Shown here: positions 24,225 to 37,159 of the stretch, piece after piece
Position numbering within the stretch: position 1 is the first letter of the stretch
Layout of the letters: each line of letters starts with the position of its first letter
Assembly: GCF_905220365.1 (NCBI RefSeq)
Contig: NC_061131.1
Location: 806,001-870,000, forward strand
Direction of reading: 5' to 3'
Length of the DNA stretch: 64,000 nucleotides
Origin: Vanessa cardui
Lineage: Eukaryota > Arthropoda > Insecta > Lepidoptera > Nymphalidae
The notes under the pieces: generated by a model
Seen by the model: only the letters and a program-made list of their open reading frames with translations
The model's database searches: none
What the model was told of the DNA's origin: nothing
Program-made: the position numbers and the translations under genes

Positions 24225-24493
24225 TTTATTTTTTTATTTATAATTCTTTATTGCACACCACAAACAGAAACAAAAAAGAAAGTAACATAAAATTAATAAA
24301 ATACAAAAAAAGGATTAAAAAAAAAAACAAAACAAAAGAAGTACATTAAAAGTGTTGTACAATGGGCGGACTTATGGCTTTTTAGCCATCTCTTCCAGAC
24401 AACCCAATCAAAGGGAGAATCCAAAACCATCGGCGTAGGCGGTGCAGTCATAAACTTACATACAAATAGTTACACACTAATACTTATACTTCT

Positions 24494-24529
<36 letters not shown>

Positions 24530-27007
24530 AATATATATACATATATATTATATATAAATAATATATATCTCTATCATACACTAATACATACTTAAGATAA
24601 TAAAATGATATAAAAATACATAAAATTACATAATAAATGTTATATAAAATAATTAATTAAAGTCGTCTGAATTATTATTTAGGTAATAGTTTTTAACGGC
24701 TCTTTTAAAAACTGAAATAGATGGAGCCTTTTTAATGTTTACTGGAAGGGCATTCCATAACCTTATGGCCTGTACAGTAAACGATTTGTTTAGAAATTTA
24801 GTTTTGTGTACAGGCATTTTAAGTGTTAGGTACCGCTTAGATCTTAAAGACAAAGGATCACCAAGAAATTCAAATTTATCTTTTAAATATGTAGGAAAAC
24901 TATAGTTAAATAGCGCACAGTACAGAAGAGAAAGAATATGTAAGTTCCGGCGAAGACGTATAGGAAGCCACTTGAGTTTTGAACGATATTCGGAGACATG
25001 GTCATATTTTCGTAGGCAAAATATGAATCGAATAGCAATATTTTGAAGTCGCTCAAGTTTATTCAGTTGGTCCTCGGTGAGATCAGGATAGCTTGCATCT
25101 GCGTAATCTAGAATTGATAAAAGGAGAGAGTTTGCTAGCATAATTTTGGTAGGAATTGGAAGTACAGATTGGAGTCGTCGCAATGAGCTCAACGCAGCGA
25201 ATATTTTCCTACTGACCTCTTTTATTTTTACTGACCATGATAGCGTCTGGTCTAAATACACACCGAGATCTCTAACTTTAGAGTAGTAGGCTATTGTAGT
25301 ACCTCTGTATTCCACAGATGGTAAATTTAATAAATCTACCCTAGAGATCATGCCTGGACTACCAATTATGATTGCCTGCGATTTACTTGGATTGATGTTA
25401 AGTCCGTATCGCTTGCTCCACTCAGAGATTGAAACCAGATCGTCATTAATAGCATCAATCGCTGCAGGAAGATCTTGAAGTGATGCATGTCGATAAATCT
25501 GGATATCGTCTGCATACATATGGTAGAGAGAAGAAATGCTTGAAGTGATAGAATTAATAAAAATTGAAAAGAGTAAAGGAGATAAGACGCCACCTTGAGG
25601 AACCCCTGCCTGAACATCACACCATGAGGAGAAAGACTCATTATGGCGAATACGATGTCGTCGGCCTTTGAGGTAACTTTGAAACCAATCTACCACTGAT
25701 GGAGATATGTTAATAGAACTTAACAAACTCAAAAGGATGTCATGATCAACACAATTAAATGCGTTGCTAAAATCCAATAAAATTAAAATTGTGAGTTGTT
25801 TATTATCTTTGGCTGCACGAATGTCATCAGTAACCCTCACCAGAGCAGAGACCGTACTATGACCCGCGCGGAAGCCCGATTGGAGAGAGTTGAGGATGGA
25901 GTGATTGTTAAGGAAAGTGTTTATTTGTTGAAAAACTATTTTTTCTAAAATTTTGGAAAGAAATGGAAGAATGGAAATCGGTCTGTAATCGGAGTTGTTA
26001 ATAGGATTAGGTTTTTGGGAAGTGGTATGATATGAGCACCTTTCCAAGCATCAGGGAATGTGCTACTGGTGATGGAGTAATTTAGGATGTGCACTAAAGT
26101 AGGAGCAATAATGTCAAGGATGGGAATAATCATTTTACGGCTTATGCAGTCAGTACCAACGGCATTCGAAGACGTGGATAATATGTTCTTCTTAACATCA
26201 CATTCAGTGATAGAGGAAAATGTAAACGGTGGAAATATAGAAGTTGGTTGCGAGGAAAGAATATTAAGCGTGCAATGCTTATCAACACTATCAAGTACAG
26301 AATGTGAAGAGAAATGCTTATTTAAAAGCTCAACGTCAATTTTAATGGGAGAGTTATGTGCTGATTTACCAACTCCTAGTGTTTCAAGAAATTTCCAGAT
26401 TTTTGAAGTGTCGCCGTTTTCGACAGATTTGTGAATGTAGCGTCGTTGAGTCTCTACATGCTGTATTGCATCGATTCCGAGCTTTCCTATATTTGTCGCG
26501 ATTGATGTCTGTGTCATGCATCTTAAATTTGTTTTTAGCATGGTTTTTTTTTTCAATCATCTTTTTTAAGTCGTCTGACAACCACGGCGCTGGAAGGTGT
26601 TTCAACTTAACCGGTCTCAAAGGGGCATGGGTATCGTATAATTGAGTAAGCAGCCTATTAAATTTATCTATTTTGTCATTAATTGACTCAGTAGAGAGTA
26701 CCGACGACCAATCCAACTGGCGAGCATCATCACAGAGTCGAATCTGATCCATTCCTGCAAAATTACGATACCGAAGTGTTCTAGATTTAGCTTTAGGAGG
26801 ACGAATTTTATACGAAAGAAAGATCAGGTCATGATAGGAAAATGCATCAGCAGGGCATTGGCCATGTTTTGAAATAAAATCGGGAGAAGAAATCATAATA
26901 AGATCCAGAAGGGATGGAATACACCCAGGAGAATGGTGTGTAGACTTAAGAGGTAAAACATGTAAATTGTAGGAATCAGTTATTTCTAATAATTTCTTAC
27001 ACTTTTC
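24225..27007 (-). mobile_element. 5'-truncated Jockey/CR1-type LINE, inserted only in copy A
   Basis: Copy B has the empty site 'cttcaatttaattatatg' (47981-47998). In A, TTTA is found on both sides (24221-24224 and 27008-27011). The element is on the minus strand; its 3' end (+ strand left) is an A/T-rich tail preceded by a 3' UTR that shares words with the fragment at 3216-3818. The 5' end begins inside the endonuclease domain. An AT-rich satellite-like run lies in the UTR at about 24497-24570. Confidence 0.93.
24653..27007 (-). pseudogene. LINE ORF2: endonuclease end, linker and reverse transcriptase
   Basis: The protein would nick target DNA and reverse-transcribe LINE RNA. The frame is open from the truncation point at 27007 through the C-terminal part of an APE-type endonuclease (PSLLDLIM, then SYHDLIFL) to a linker at about 26460. 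There it shifts to another frame (to about 26020) and then returns to the original frame. The last piece, 26047-24653, carries the RT motifs: SGFRAGHST, motif A LILLDFSNAFN, motif B GVPQGGVLSPLLFS, and motif C YADD, ending with the RLWNALP block. The RT catalytic aspartates remain, but the 5' truncation and two frameshifts make it non-functional. Jockey or CR1 placement is by motif memory. Confidence 0.92.
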
Positions 27008-27011
27008 TTTA

Positions 27012-27327
27012 ATTATATGTATAGATTATAAATGGAAAGTGTGTGTGTATCAGTTGCTCTTTCACAGCCAAACTAAACCGTATTTGATGATATTTCTTAT
27101 AAAGCAAGCTAGACTTCCACGGAAGGATATAAAATTTATTTTCTAAACTTCGGATGACCATTAGTATCATAAAATATAGATATTACGTAACAGTTCATTG
27201 GTTGCATTCTATCAAACAGTATTTAGCTGCTATTCAGAATATATCATAAAAATGTCACTGGTCATTTTGAATAATAATTTCAATGGCACAAATTATTAAA
27301 AGGTTTAATAGAGCGTTAATCATTATC
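27012..27327. other. Unannotated stretch
   Basis: Nothing supportable. It begins at the right LINE target site. Confidence 0.45.
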
Positions 27328-27510
27328 ATCATTACATAGTATAAAACAAATTCACTTACCACTGTCTGTCCCTGTGTAGGCTTAGATCTTTAAATTTACG
27401 CAACTGATGTTGATGCGTCGTTTTGAACACAAAGAGTTATTCGAGGGGAAGGTTTTTGTGTATAAAACATGAAACATGAAGTTTCTAACGTGATGTCACT
27501 TACATTGCAA
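27328..27510 (+). repeat. Repeat family C, decayed, copy A
   Basis: 'catagtataaaacaaattc', 'tttacgcaactgatgttg' and 'gaggggaaggtttttgtg' match the copy at 30529. It lacks about 30 bp that copy B retains after 'aacatgga'. Confidence 0.65.
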
Positions 27511-27640
27511 TCGCTGGCGGAACCCTTTGAGATAATTCAAAATAATGGACTACAGATTACATATTCAACACCCTAAAAAGATCTTCAAAAAAGTTCAGAA
27601 TGGAAACGCTATCTCTTAGTTTTTGTGGCCCGTGTGCGGA

Positions 27641-27871
27641 GGTACAGACTCATCAGATATTCTTCCAAACAACAGTACCCAGTATTGTTCTATTCCGAAT
27701 CGAATGAGGCTAGTGTAACTACGCACAAGGGACAAAAAATGTTAGTTCCCTTGATTAGTGTCTCACCGTCTAAGGAATGGTTAATAATTCTTAGACCGCT
27801 ATTGTCTAAGGGCGATGGTGATCTCTTAACATGAGAAGGCCCATTTGTTCGTCTGCCTACACATAAAAAAG
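27641..27871 (-). repeat. Repeat family G, minus strand, copy A
   Basis: 'actcatcagatattcttcca', 'acaacagtacccagtattg' and 'aaggcccatttgttcgtctg' are reverse-complement family words. Confidence 0.75.
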
Positions 27872-28159
27872 GCTTAAGTTCTCCGTTGATTTATTGGAAT
27901 TTATTCCACAATTCTCCAATTTGGATTGGTACACACAGGTATTGCAGTGTTTTCCATCAGCAAGTTTCTCATGGTAATGCCTTCACCATCGAGCACTAGA
28001 TTGATTTTAAAACACAAATTAATTTTAAAGTTATTAATTTCGAAATTCGAGACACGAGAACACAATCTCGTGAACAAGACATTCGTAGACAATGTCGAAA
28101 TATCGAGCTCCACCGAACAAAAATAAAAAACATGGAAAATATCACGTTCATTTAAAATC

Positions 28160-28345
28160 TTATACAAATTAATTTAACTAATATGACTGTATTTTTTAAA
28201 TGTTGTAAAAGAGTAACTATTGAGTTTCTTGCCGGTTCTTCTCGATAGAATCTTCTTCTCGATAGAATCTACTATCCAATGATGATTCAAAAGTGCTTGT
28301 AAAAGCCTACTTGAATAAAATTTATTTTGATTTTGATTTTATTAA
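28160..28345 (+). repeat. RTE-like tail repeat (family R), copy A
   Basis: 'gtaaaagagtaactattgag', 'tcttgccggttcttctcg' and 'caaaagtgcttgtaaaagcc' end in 'attttgattttgatttt'. A small internal duplication, 'ctcgatagaatct', is shared with copy B, so it predates the duplication. Confidence 0.85.
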
Positions 28346-28993
28346 TAAGACACATGGAAATTGAGTGGCCTTGAAACTGTAGTTATTGGTTAAGTTATTC
28401 CAATCACTGGAACATCTGGAATCAATTCAAAGTAAGACTAGGTCCATATCTACCATGAATATATTTTTTGATTTAACGGAGTCTTTGGATATTTTGTTAC
28501 ACACGCTACATTTCTCACTTTGAACTCACGCTGTATTTGAGTTTTCTGTGTGACATCAAAATGAAATATGCGTCGTTTTCCAGCGTACTTGACGGGTAGT
28601 TTGAAAATTGCCTTTTCCATGTATATTTTTTAACAACAGAACCGAGATGAAATCTACTAACGTACACGTAAGCTAAGATTGAGTTCTAATGAGTTTTCAT
28701 AAACTTAATTTGTGTTTATAAATCTTCAGCTAGGTTGTGGGGGAAAAACATCGGAACAAACATTGCATGTATCAGATCCTGCTTCTTGTAACACTCAAAC
28801 ATATTACTTTTAAGTTAATTACTTGTGTTAGGATTGACGACAATAGCTCAAGGGATCAGGATCGACCCTGCGAATTCTATATCGCTAGGCTGCCATTTAA
28901 CCATTTCGCTATTGACACTTAAACCCTTTTAAACTATTTATACCCTCTCATTAATAATTATTATTTACCTACTTTTTATTGAGAAATAGTTGT
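28346..28993. other. Unannotated, highly conserved between copies A and B
   Basis: No gene is supportable. The 61-codon frame at 28737-28922 (+) has a near-identical partner at 49748-49933 but shows no motif. Confidence 0.45.
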
Positions 28994-29167
28994 CACGAGC
29001 GGGTTCGCTCGCGTTTAAAAAAGTAGTCTATGTCCTTCCTTGATGGTCAAGCTTGCTTCACAACAAATTTCATCAAAATCGGTTAATTGGTTTGGTTGTG
29101 AAAGAGCGTCAGACAGACAAACAGAGTTACTTTCAGATCTATAATATCAATATAGATAGTATAGATT
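28994..29167 (+). repeat. Repeat family T, copy A
   Basis: 'cgagcgggttcgctcgcg', 'aacaaatttcatcaaaatcg' and 'gacaaacagagttactttc' define this plus-strand copy. Confidence 0.75.
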
Positions 29168-29812
29168 TCTGGAATATCTTAGTAGTAGATAAATATAGCA
29201 CGTTATCACGGTATGTTAGATTAACATAAATTTCTAAATTATCTCGAAACGATCGGACAATAATGCCCAGTAGGATTATCGGAGAGCCTTATTTTCAGAT
29301 ATAAGAAAATACTTTCATCGTGGATTTTGTTGTTTCATGGAATGTAAGTAATTAGTTAAGGTCAATATAAAATACGTGCAATAATATAATCCCATTTTTA
29401 TGGTTCACAAAGGTATAACGATAATCAGACGAACATAAACGAAGCCAAAAAAAATAAGCGATATATCCTAACATTTCTGTAATAAATAATATATATTTAA
29501 CAAGCGGCACCGGCTGTAAGTATTGACATAATTATTTTTTTATGGTTTCACCTTTTAAGTATATATTCTTTTCTTGCTTTTTCCTGACATGTTTTACAAT
29601 TGTCGTTCTATTTCAACTTACACAAAAACCTTAATATAATAAATTATATACCTAAACCTTCCTTGTGAATACCTCTATCTATTCGTTAAAACCGCATGAA
29701 AATCCGTTCAGTAATTTTGGATTTTATCGCGAACTTACAGACTGACGCGGTTGGGGGAGCTTGTTTATAAATATGTATATATATATGATAACGTTCGTTA
29801 AACCAAAAGAAT
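29168..29812. other. Unannotated right end of copy A
   Basis: AT-rich with no gene. The duplication homology stops sharply at 29812. Confidence 0.5.
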
Positions 29813-30528
29813 GCCCTTGCCCCAACAATCAAAGAAAGAAGCGATACGAGCCCCTTGATTGATCCAGTATATTATTGTGTAAAAGGTAATTTGTAAAAAA
29901 CATATTTGTTAAAGTATTCTCGTATTGTTTTTTGATAGATATACTGTAGGGTTTTATTGGCTGACACCGACTCCAAATATAACAATAATTATAACTACAT
30001 GATATAATCGTTAATCGACTTTTAAGTAGTCTAATATTTTTCATTTTATTTAACTTAGGAAGACTCTAAAAAATATGTTGAATACGCAATTATTTTTATT
30101 ACTTTTTCGTGCATATTCATTTGTTTTAAAATAGTGTTTTGTTTGAAGTCGGTTTTTCTTTTTGTTAAAATTTTTATTTATTTTTTGATTTTAAGTGAAG
30201 CTGATGTTGACTAACTAATTTTTTTTAATATGGATAGATTAAGCGTTCCGTTTATATGAGTCAGAAACTACTTCGAGGACAATTTCAAAGGAAACTTGCG
30301 AATAAAGCAAAAATAGACTTTCGAAAATGCGGATTTAATACGTCACGCGGCGTGTACTACAAGGATCCCTCAAAAGAGCTGTAATCGAACTCAGCAAAAA
30401 AACTTTGAAAAAGACCAACTATATTTCGTACATCATATGACATCACATCAAATACACAAAATTTGATTAAAGATAGTAAGAAATTTTGCCCCATATCGCA
30501 CCCTAACTGCGAGCCGTATAGGAGTTCC

Positions 30529-30784
30529 ATCACTACATAGTTTAAAACAAAGTCGCTTTCTCTGTCTCTATATCTTTAAATCTACGCAACGGATTTTAAT
30601 GCGTTTTTTTTAAAAGATAGTGTGATTCAAGGGGAAGGTTTGTATATATAATACATGAACAATATAGTAAAAAAGAAACACTGATAATTTTAGAAGTTTG
30701 CGATGTGATGTCGTAAATAAACAAATTCTGTAGTATATTTAGTATCAGTATTGCACCCGTGCGAAGCCGGGGTGTGTAGCTAGT
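30529..30784 (+). repeat. Repeat family C, complete-looking copy
   Basis: It runs from 'ccatcactacatagtttaaa' to 'cgaagccggggtgtgtagct'. It serves as the uninterrupted reference for the split copy at 3107-3923. Confidence 0.7.
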
Positions 30785-31223
30785 TGATTATAATATTCGA
30801 CTATGATAATTACATAAACATAACCACATTACGGAAGGTGACTCAAATATCCAAATAACCTATAAATAAAAGATTCGACTGAGTATCGCTAACGTGCTCC
30901 TCAGAATTGTTCCGTTCCCTTCCGTTCCGTTACTTTGTCATGGATCCTGTGCTCAGAACCTTACCAAACTTTCACCAAATTACCCTTGAAGTATATATTT
31001 TATAATAAAAAAAGAATTATCAAAATTGGTTAACGTGATTTTCAGTTATTCACCTATTTGTCGCGCATATACATAATGCAAATTTAAGACTTATGTCGTT
31101 TTCATATGGATACCATCATCGGAAAAAAATAAAAAAAAAATGGGACCCCACGGGAAGCACTACCTTTCAAACAAAAAAAAAATTATCAAAATCGGTCCAC
31201 CCAGTGAAAAGTTATGAGGTAAC

Positions 31224-31228
<5 letters not shown>

Positions 31229-31256
<28 letters not shown>
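31229..31256. repeat. Poly-A run in the spacer
   Basis: An almost pure A run close to the copy B junction. It may be the tail of a retro-inserted sequence. Confidence 0.9.
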
Positions 31257-31260
<4 letters not shown>

Positions 31261-31589
31261 GACGAATTGATAACCTCCTCCTTTTGGAAGTCGGTTGAAA
31301 AGTAAATATTCGTTCGGTATTTAAAATTATATCTCCGTGTCGTTTTGCAATTTTCGTTATGATATTGGTAGTCGGTAAGGCAAATGAGACCAACTACCAT
31401 TGGGAACTAAAATGTTATGCCTCTTGTGTTTGTTGTTATATTAGCTGGTTAACATAAACACTATTATCTATTGCTGAGTCGTTGAGTATCTGTTGAGCGG
31501 ATGCTACTTTCCCAAAACTATCTACTCAAAGTCCTACCATATAACTAAATGTTTAAATAGATACAAATATATACTAAAACTAGTTACTG

Positions 31590-31783
31590 TAAAAATCTTG
31601 ACCGCGTGGAATGGTAGCAATAATGCTAACAGCATTTCCCCGTTGAATCGCAATTCCGATCCTCTGGGCAAAAAGCGAACCAGCCCTCCTGTCACCAGTG
31701 GAGGCAATGAGGCGAGGTGTTATACCTTTGATGAAGCTTTTTGCACCACAACTCCAACGGCTAGGCGTTTCGACAGCAAATGA
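31590..31783 (+). repeat. Repeat family W, copy B
   Basis: Partner of 8041-8232. The two differ at about ten positions, more than the surrounding unit at its right end. Confidence 0.6.
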
Positions 31784-32011
31784 TATAATATACCATATAA
31801 CTTGAATTAATAGGCGCCAAAAAACTTTGAGACCACTTTTTCAACACTCCTTAATTCCCTTGTAACAAGGGTCAATTTTTTCCAAAAAAATCAGAGAAAA
31901 TTGTACCAAATGAACATACCATACCATATAAAAATGAGAATTGAAAGTAGAAATTAAAAGTAACAACCCGTAAACTGTCTGGTAAAATAAAGTTTGGTGC
32001 AAATTTCACGA

Positions 32012-32195
32012 CGCTGATTCAACGCGGGTTGGTACACATGTGGCGAAATTTAACTGAAGTTAGACATATGCAGGTTTCCTCTCTATTTACCTTCACCGCC
32101 GAGTGTGAGATGAATTACAATCACAAATTAGGCACATGGAAAGTTAGTGGGGCTTGTCTGGGGTCTAAACTCAATCATTTATGAGTTGTTAAGAT
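32012..32195 (-). mobile_element. SINE S1, decayed, copy B
   Basis: Partner of 8462-8645. Confidence 0.7.
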
Positions 32196-32699
32196 TACTA
32201 TGCTTTATCCGATGATGAGTATTGAGCTATTCTCGGCTCTGAAAATTATAAGAAAATATCTAGGCAAAGATAGTTTGGTGCCTTTTCCTACAAAGCAACC
32301 AATTTTTTATTTCTTTTTTGCTTCGCAACTTTTGTCTCCATTTCGAATTATCTTTTAAAACAATTGTAAAGAATATAAAAGAAAATATACTAACCTTAAA
32401 TTGGCATGAATAATTACAGTATTATTCATTAGTAAATTCAAATGACCACTATAACACTACACTAGCAACATTCTTTGTAAAAGAGAGGCTTCACTTGAAA
32501 TCAGACCCTCTAGTTTTTTTATAGCGGTCTTTGAGAACGTGCAAAATTAATAAAAGCTCTCGGTTTAGCTTATTTCTCGTTTTATAAGTAATAACAAATA
32601 AGAAAATGTTTTTATTACTAACACATTTATACGACGGTAAGTGGTCACTACCGCCATATACCCATATACATTAGCCCTAAGAAATATCAGATTTTTTTT

Positions 32700-32885
32700 A
32701 TGGTATAGGTTGGCGGACGAGCATATGGGCCACCTGATGGTAGGTGGTCACCATCGCCCATAGACAATGACGCTGTAAGAAATATTAACTATTCCTTACA
32801 TCGTCAATGTGCCACCAACCTTGGGAACTAAGATGTTATGTCCCTTGTGCCTGTAGTTACTCTAGCTCACCCACCCTTCTATATG
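32700..32885 (+). repeat. Repeat family G, copy B
   Basis: Partner of 9149-9334, with the same truncation, so the insertion and truncation predate the duplication. Confidence 0.85.
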
Positions 32886-33739
32886 GCTCTATATTATATT
32901 CTTAACTTTTTCTTCAGCATTCCTTAAGATGATTAAGATTCTGACTGATGTGATACTCGTCTTGTTCGTTTTAGTTACTTCAACAGCATAACGTCTTATG
33001 TTACTACGAGTATATATGTGTAGTTTCACATTCTTGGGTCAGACGATATCAATATGATCTTTGTGATCTTCATAGAGCTATTCGCGTGATCTATTACCCT
33101 GAGTCCCAAATTTTCCTTAAGGAACAAAACTAAAGTGATTATAACATTGAATTTCACTTTCCAATATGTCAAAGTAATGTATGCATGTTCATAAAAATGA
33201 ATGTCAATGTAAATTTATGACTTATATACTACAGGCGAAATACTAAATATACTACAGAATGAATTTTGAAATTGAAAACAATGCACAACATTCACAGATT
33301 TTTGTTATTAGATAAAACAAACCGTTATGTCCTGCGTTTTAAATCTGTAATATGATCAAAAATATTCATTTAAATTATTTTCTTTAAGAGGTCAAATTAA
33401 TCAATTTTAAATGAAAAATGTATTTAAGATACTTAATATGATGAAGAATAAAAACTATATGTCTTCATAAGTAAGCCATTATTTCTCATGAAAAGTAAAG
33501 GATAACAAAATTGTTGTTATGGGTTATCCCTAAGAGGTAGACACGCACTATCGACCTTTTTTGTACTCATTTTTAAAGGGTGAAATTCTGTAGAATATTA
33601 TTTTGATCTATCTCGTAAGGTTTAGCTAACACTTAATTCACGTAAAAAATGTTTATTTACGACATCACATTAGAAAACGTCTCGAATAAGTGGCAGAGAG
33701 ACGGCAGATAGTGACTTTGTTTTATACTATATGAATATT

Positions 33740-34030
33740 GAGCTGAGATGGCCCAGTGGCTAGAAAACGTGGATCTTAACCGATGATTTCAGGTTCAAAC
33801 CCAGGGAACCACCACTGAATATTCATGTGGTTAATTTGGTTTATATATCATCCCGTGCTCGGCGGTGAAGGAAAACATCGTGAGGAAACCTGCATGTGTC
33901 AAATTTCATTGAAATTCTTCCACATGTGCATTCCACCAACCCGCATTGGAACAGCGATAGGTTCCAAACCATCTCCTTAATAGGAGAGGAGACCTTAACC
34001 CAGCATTGGGTAATTTACAGGCTGTTACTC
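33740..34030 (+). mobile_element. SINE S1, copy B
   Basis: Partner of 10190-10478. It reads 'cccagtggctagaa' where A reads 'cccagtgctagaa'. Confidence 0.9.
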
Positions 34031-34308
34031 TTACTTTATTTTATACTATATAATGATGGTTAGTGCTAAGAATGAGTGCGCTGGTTACTAATAAAAACAT
34101 TCAATATCAAATACAAAACATATTTATTTAATATACAGCTAGAATTGCACTAATAAATGTATAATTATGTGTATGTGTATGTATGTGGTATATGTATGTG
34201 TATGTATATATGTATATGTGTACATATGTTTATAGCATATGATCTTGAAAATTGGCTTCGTTATCGAGTTACGTAACTATGGTCTACCACCGGCTTAATT
34301 ACTTTATT

Positions 34309-34313
<5 letters not shown>

Positions 34314-34375
<62 letters not shown>
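34314..34375. repeat. (TA)n microsatellite, copy B
   Basis: 62 bp against 42 bp in copy A. Confidence 0.95.
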
Positions 34376-34378
<3 letters not shown>

Positions 34379-36486
34379 AATACTCGTACATATATCTAAA
34401 TTGGTTGTATTTAATATATATTAGAAATATAACATAAACAATTTTTTTTTCCATAGATACATATATAAATACGTATTATCTCACCTTAATGGTATGGCTC
34501 CGTTGCTTGCATCGTGTTGTTCCATCGACTATATGTTAGCTATGCTGAGAAAACTGCCGTTAATAACGAAGTATTGTTACCCATTTCATTTAACTATTAC
34601 TCTCGTGGGTAGTCTAGAAATAAAAGAATAATAATTCAATAATTATTTTTTTTTTTATATGAGCTCACATAATATATTTATAACTCACCATCGACTCCAA
34701 CGTCCAACAATTTTTTTTTTTTTTCTGGGTCTCACTTTTCGAGTTCATTATTATTTATAATAAACGCAGAATAAACAAATAATCGGCGCACGTGGCATTC
34801 TGATAACATTCCCAGTTGTCTGTAACTGGTTTTGTTTTTTCTTTTTTTTTTGTTTACATAATAATAGATACCTATGTATATTGAAAAATTACTATTTAAT
34901 GTGTGCAGATTTATTTAATGAATATAATATATATATATAATGTATATTGTCTATTCTATATATATTTATATTAATGTATTATTATATATTATTATAGTAG
35001 TATCCCATTATAATTTGGTCAACACCCGTCAGTAGTTATCAAAAAGGGTACCATTGAAAACCAGCATTAGGTGTCCACACCTATTAATTGCTGAATGGTA
35101 CACCTATTTGGGACATGTCATATATGTTTATTGTAATATAGATTTTTTTTTTTTTTTCTTTTAACCCTTTTTTTGTATTAATTAATTTTTTATTGTTAAT
35201 TTTTTTAAATGTTTTTTCGTGTAAATGTTAATAGTAATTTTAGTTGTTTTTCTTTAGTCACCTTTTTTTTTATTAATTTCTAATTTTGAAGTAACTTATA
35301 TATATTTTGTACGGTCCCAAATAAAAGTGTTCTTTATATTCAAAAGATTAATATTTCTTTTGTTGGAAAATTAATACGCTTGTTCAACAAGCTACTAGAA
35401 ATCGTTTAAAATAATTCAATTGTAAAATTCAAAACAATCGGTGAAGGAACGATTGTTTGTTAAAGGATATTGTAAAACTAATAACTTCTTTGACGGTAAT
35501 AAACCTTGGGAGCGAAATAATCGCCTCAAGGCAATTTCAAATAGAACTATGAAGAATGAAGTTAATTTAATCTGTTCTAATATTATAAATGCGAAAGTGA
35601 CTGTTACCTCTCGTTAAAATCGCTGACTTAGATGAAATTTGGTAAAGACATATTTTAAGTCCCAAAAATGGACATAGGTTTTTTTTAATCTTCATTGTTT
35701 TTTAGGTTATTTTGTTAGGTTTCCAAAAGTTAAGATACTACTTAGGTAATATACATGTAAAGAAAAAGGTATTTTTCTTCAATTTGAATTTCGCACATCA
35801 ACAGCCTACAACTAAATTTTGTTAGCTATGAAAAATATTAATATAGAAGCAATCTTAGAAAAGTAAAGAATCTGGTAATTTAGGAGAAGACATTATTAAT
35901 AATAAAATTAAATGTCGTTTCTCTTACAGGAATTAATATTATATATATTATTTTTTGAAAAGCAATACAATCTTATTTTATTTTTATTATTGTAATGTAT
36001 GTAAAACTAACCAATAAATCTTCTTACAGAGAACTCAATTTTGTTTCATTAACCGTGTCATCCTGAATAAAAAGAAAGATCCTAAGAAAAAGAATCTTAT
36101 ACAAAATCTTTATACAGATTTTTTTTTACCTCTTTAATTGTGCGCTGCTGTGTGCCCTAAATAAATGTCTTTCTTTTTGATACAGATCATTTCCAAAAGA
36201 TGTAAAAAGTGGGGTCAAAGTCAAGGGTTTAGTAAGTAACATAAATACGTGAAACTTCCTAAAAAGCTTCTTCCATAATATATCACACAGGAAAAAATGG
36301 TCTGCATCTCAAGGGAGAAATATCAGATCAGAAACGATATTGTATGTATTGATAGGCTTTGAGAATTCCATTTCACAGTTACTGACTTATTCAAGTTATT
36401 TACCGAAAGGCAATTTTGTGACTTGTGATATTATTGTTTGACTAATATTATTAAAGACTTAAGTTTAATTGGTACGAATTTAGTTT
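34376..36486. other. AT/T-rich stretch of copy B
   Basis: Corresponds to 10805-12944 with the same T runs and no gene. A family T fragment sits at about 35571-35695. The TTTC array of copy A is missing at about 35333, and there is a short insertion at about 35695-35710. Confidence 0.5.
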
Positions 36487-36665
36487 TAGCCGAGAAGGCC
36501 CAGTGGTTAGAACGTGTGCATCGTAACCGATGATTACGTGTTCAAATCCAAATTTTTTGGCAGTTATGGAAAATGTCGTGAAATGTGAGTGAAGCTTTTA
36601 AATACACCAACCCGTACTGGAGCAGCATGGTGGAATAAGATTCAAATCTCAAAAGAAGTCGAGGT
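36487..36665 (+). mobile_element. SINE S1, decayed, copy B
   Basis: Partner of 12945-13110 but with 'gttagaacgtgtgcatcg' better preserved. Copy A has lost about six bases there. Confidence 0.75.
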
Positions 36666-37159
36666 CATAGCTTTAAAATATTCAGACTATTTACTTTACT
36701 TTTTATAATTTACTTCGTTTAAAATATAGAAATACAAGCATTGTATTCATTTAATTATTAAAGATTGGAAAAGGGAAGGCTGGATTTAAGAAACTTAACG
36801 GGTTTTCTTTGGATATTATAACGGTTGTTTAGAATTTTTATTATCTACATATGAATGAGTTCGAATCTCATGTTCTTGTTATATATTCGAAACTTGCAAA
36901 TTTTTTGCTGGTTTTATATGTTTCTCATCTAATTGAAGTTCGAGGTCCAAATGTATATTCCAATCTGATATAATCTGTTAGGAATATTTACTTAGAATAC
37001 GATTTTGCAATTGTTCGGCCTTTATTTTCGCAATAAAACTATTCTGATTAATTAAATTAACTAATGCATCGACTGTGTCGCTTGGTGTAACCTAAGCATC
37101 TAAACATCAAATACTTAAAAGTTGTGGTGGAATAAATGAACTTACATGAACACAAAAAC

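Larger units (their letters stand above)
7749..29812. repeat. Segmental duplication, copy A
   Basis: This is the first copy of a direct duplication with 31298-50829. Homology begins at 'aaaagtaaatattcg' (A 7749, B 31298) and ends at 'accaaaagaat' (A 29812, B 50829). Order and orientation are collinear throughout. Extra sequence in A includes a Helitron (16484-18457), a LINE (24225-27007), a TA expansion in a SINE (19227-19297) and small indels. Visible mismatch is roughly 1-3% depending on the stretch, lowest near 28000-29800. I saw no host exon in it. Confidence 0.95.
29813..31297. other. Spacer between the duplicated copies
   Basis: These 1,485 bases resemble neither the sequence left of copy A nor that right of copy B. 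They are made mostly of repeat-like pieces: 'gaagtcggtttttctttttg' at about 30150, a family C copy at 30529-30784, and an A-rich segment at about 31100-31256 with 'atcaaaatcggtccaccc'. 'ggaagtcggttg' lies at the junction with copy B. Confidence 0.85.

Noticed and set aside
26087..26434. 115-codon + frame opposite the LINE
   Set aside because: Shadow of the minus-strand LINE ORF2.
27901..28167. 88-codon minus-strand frame with a partner at 48912-49178, overlapped by + frames
   Set aside because: Open on both strands at once and with several amino-acid changes between copies; no evidence of selection.
31493..31783. 96-codon frame over repeat family W
   Set aside because: The family is repetitive (8041, 31590, 59600), and A/B differences are mostly amino-acid-changing, so no purifying selection is visible.
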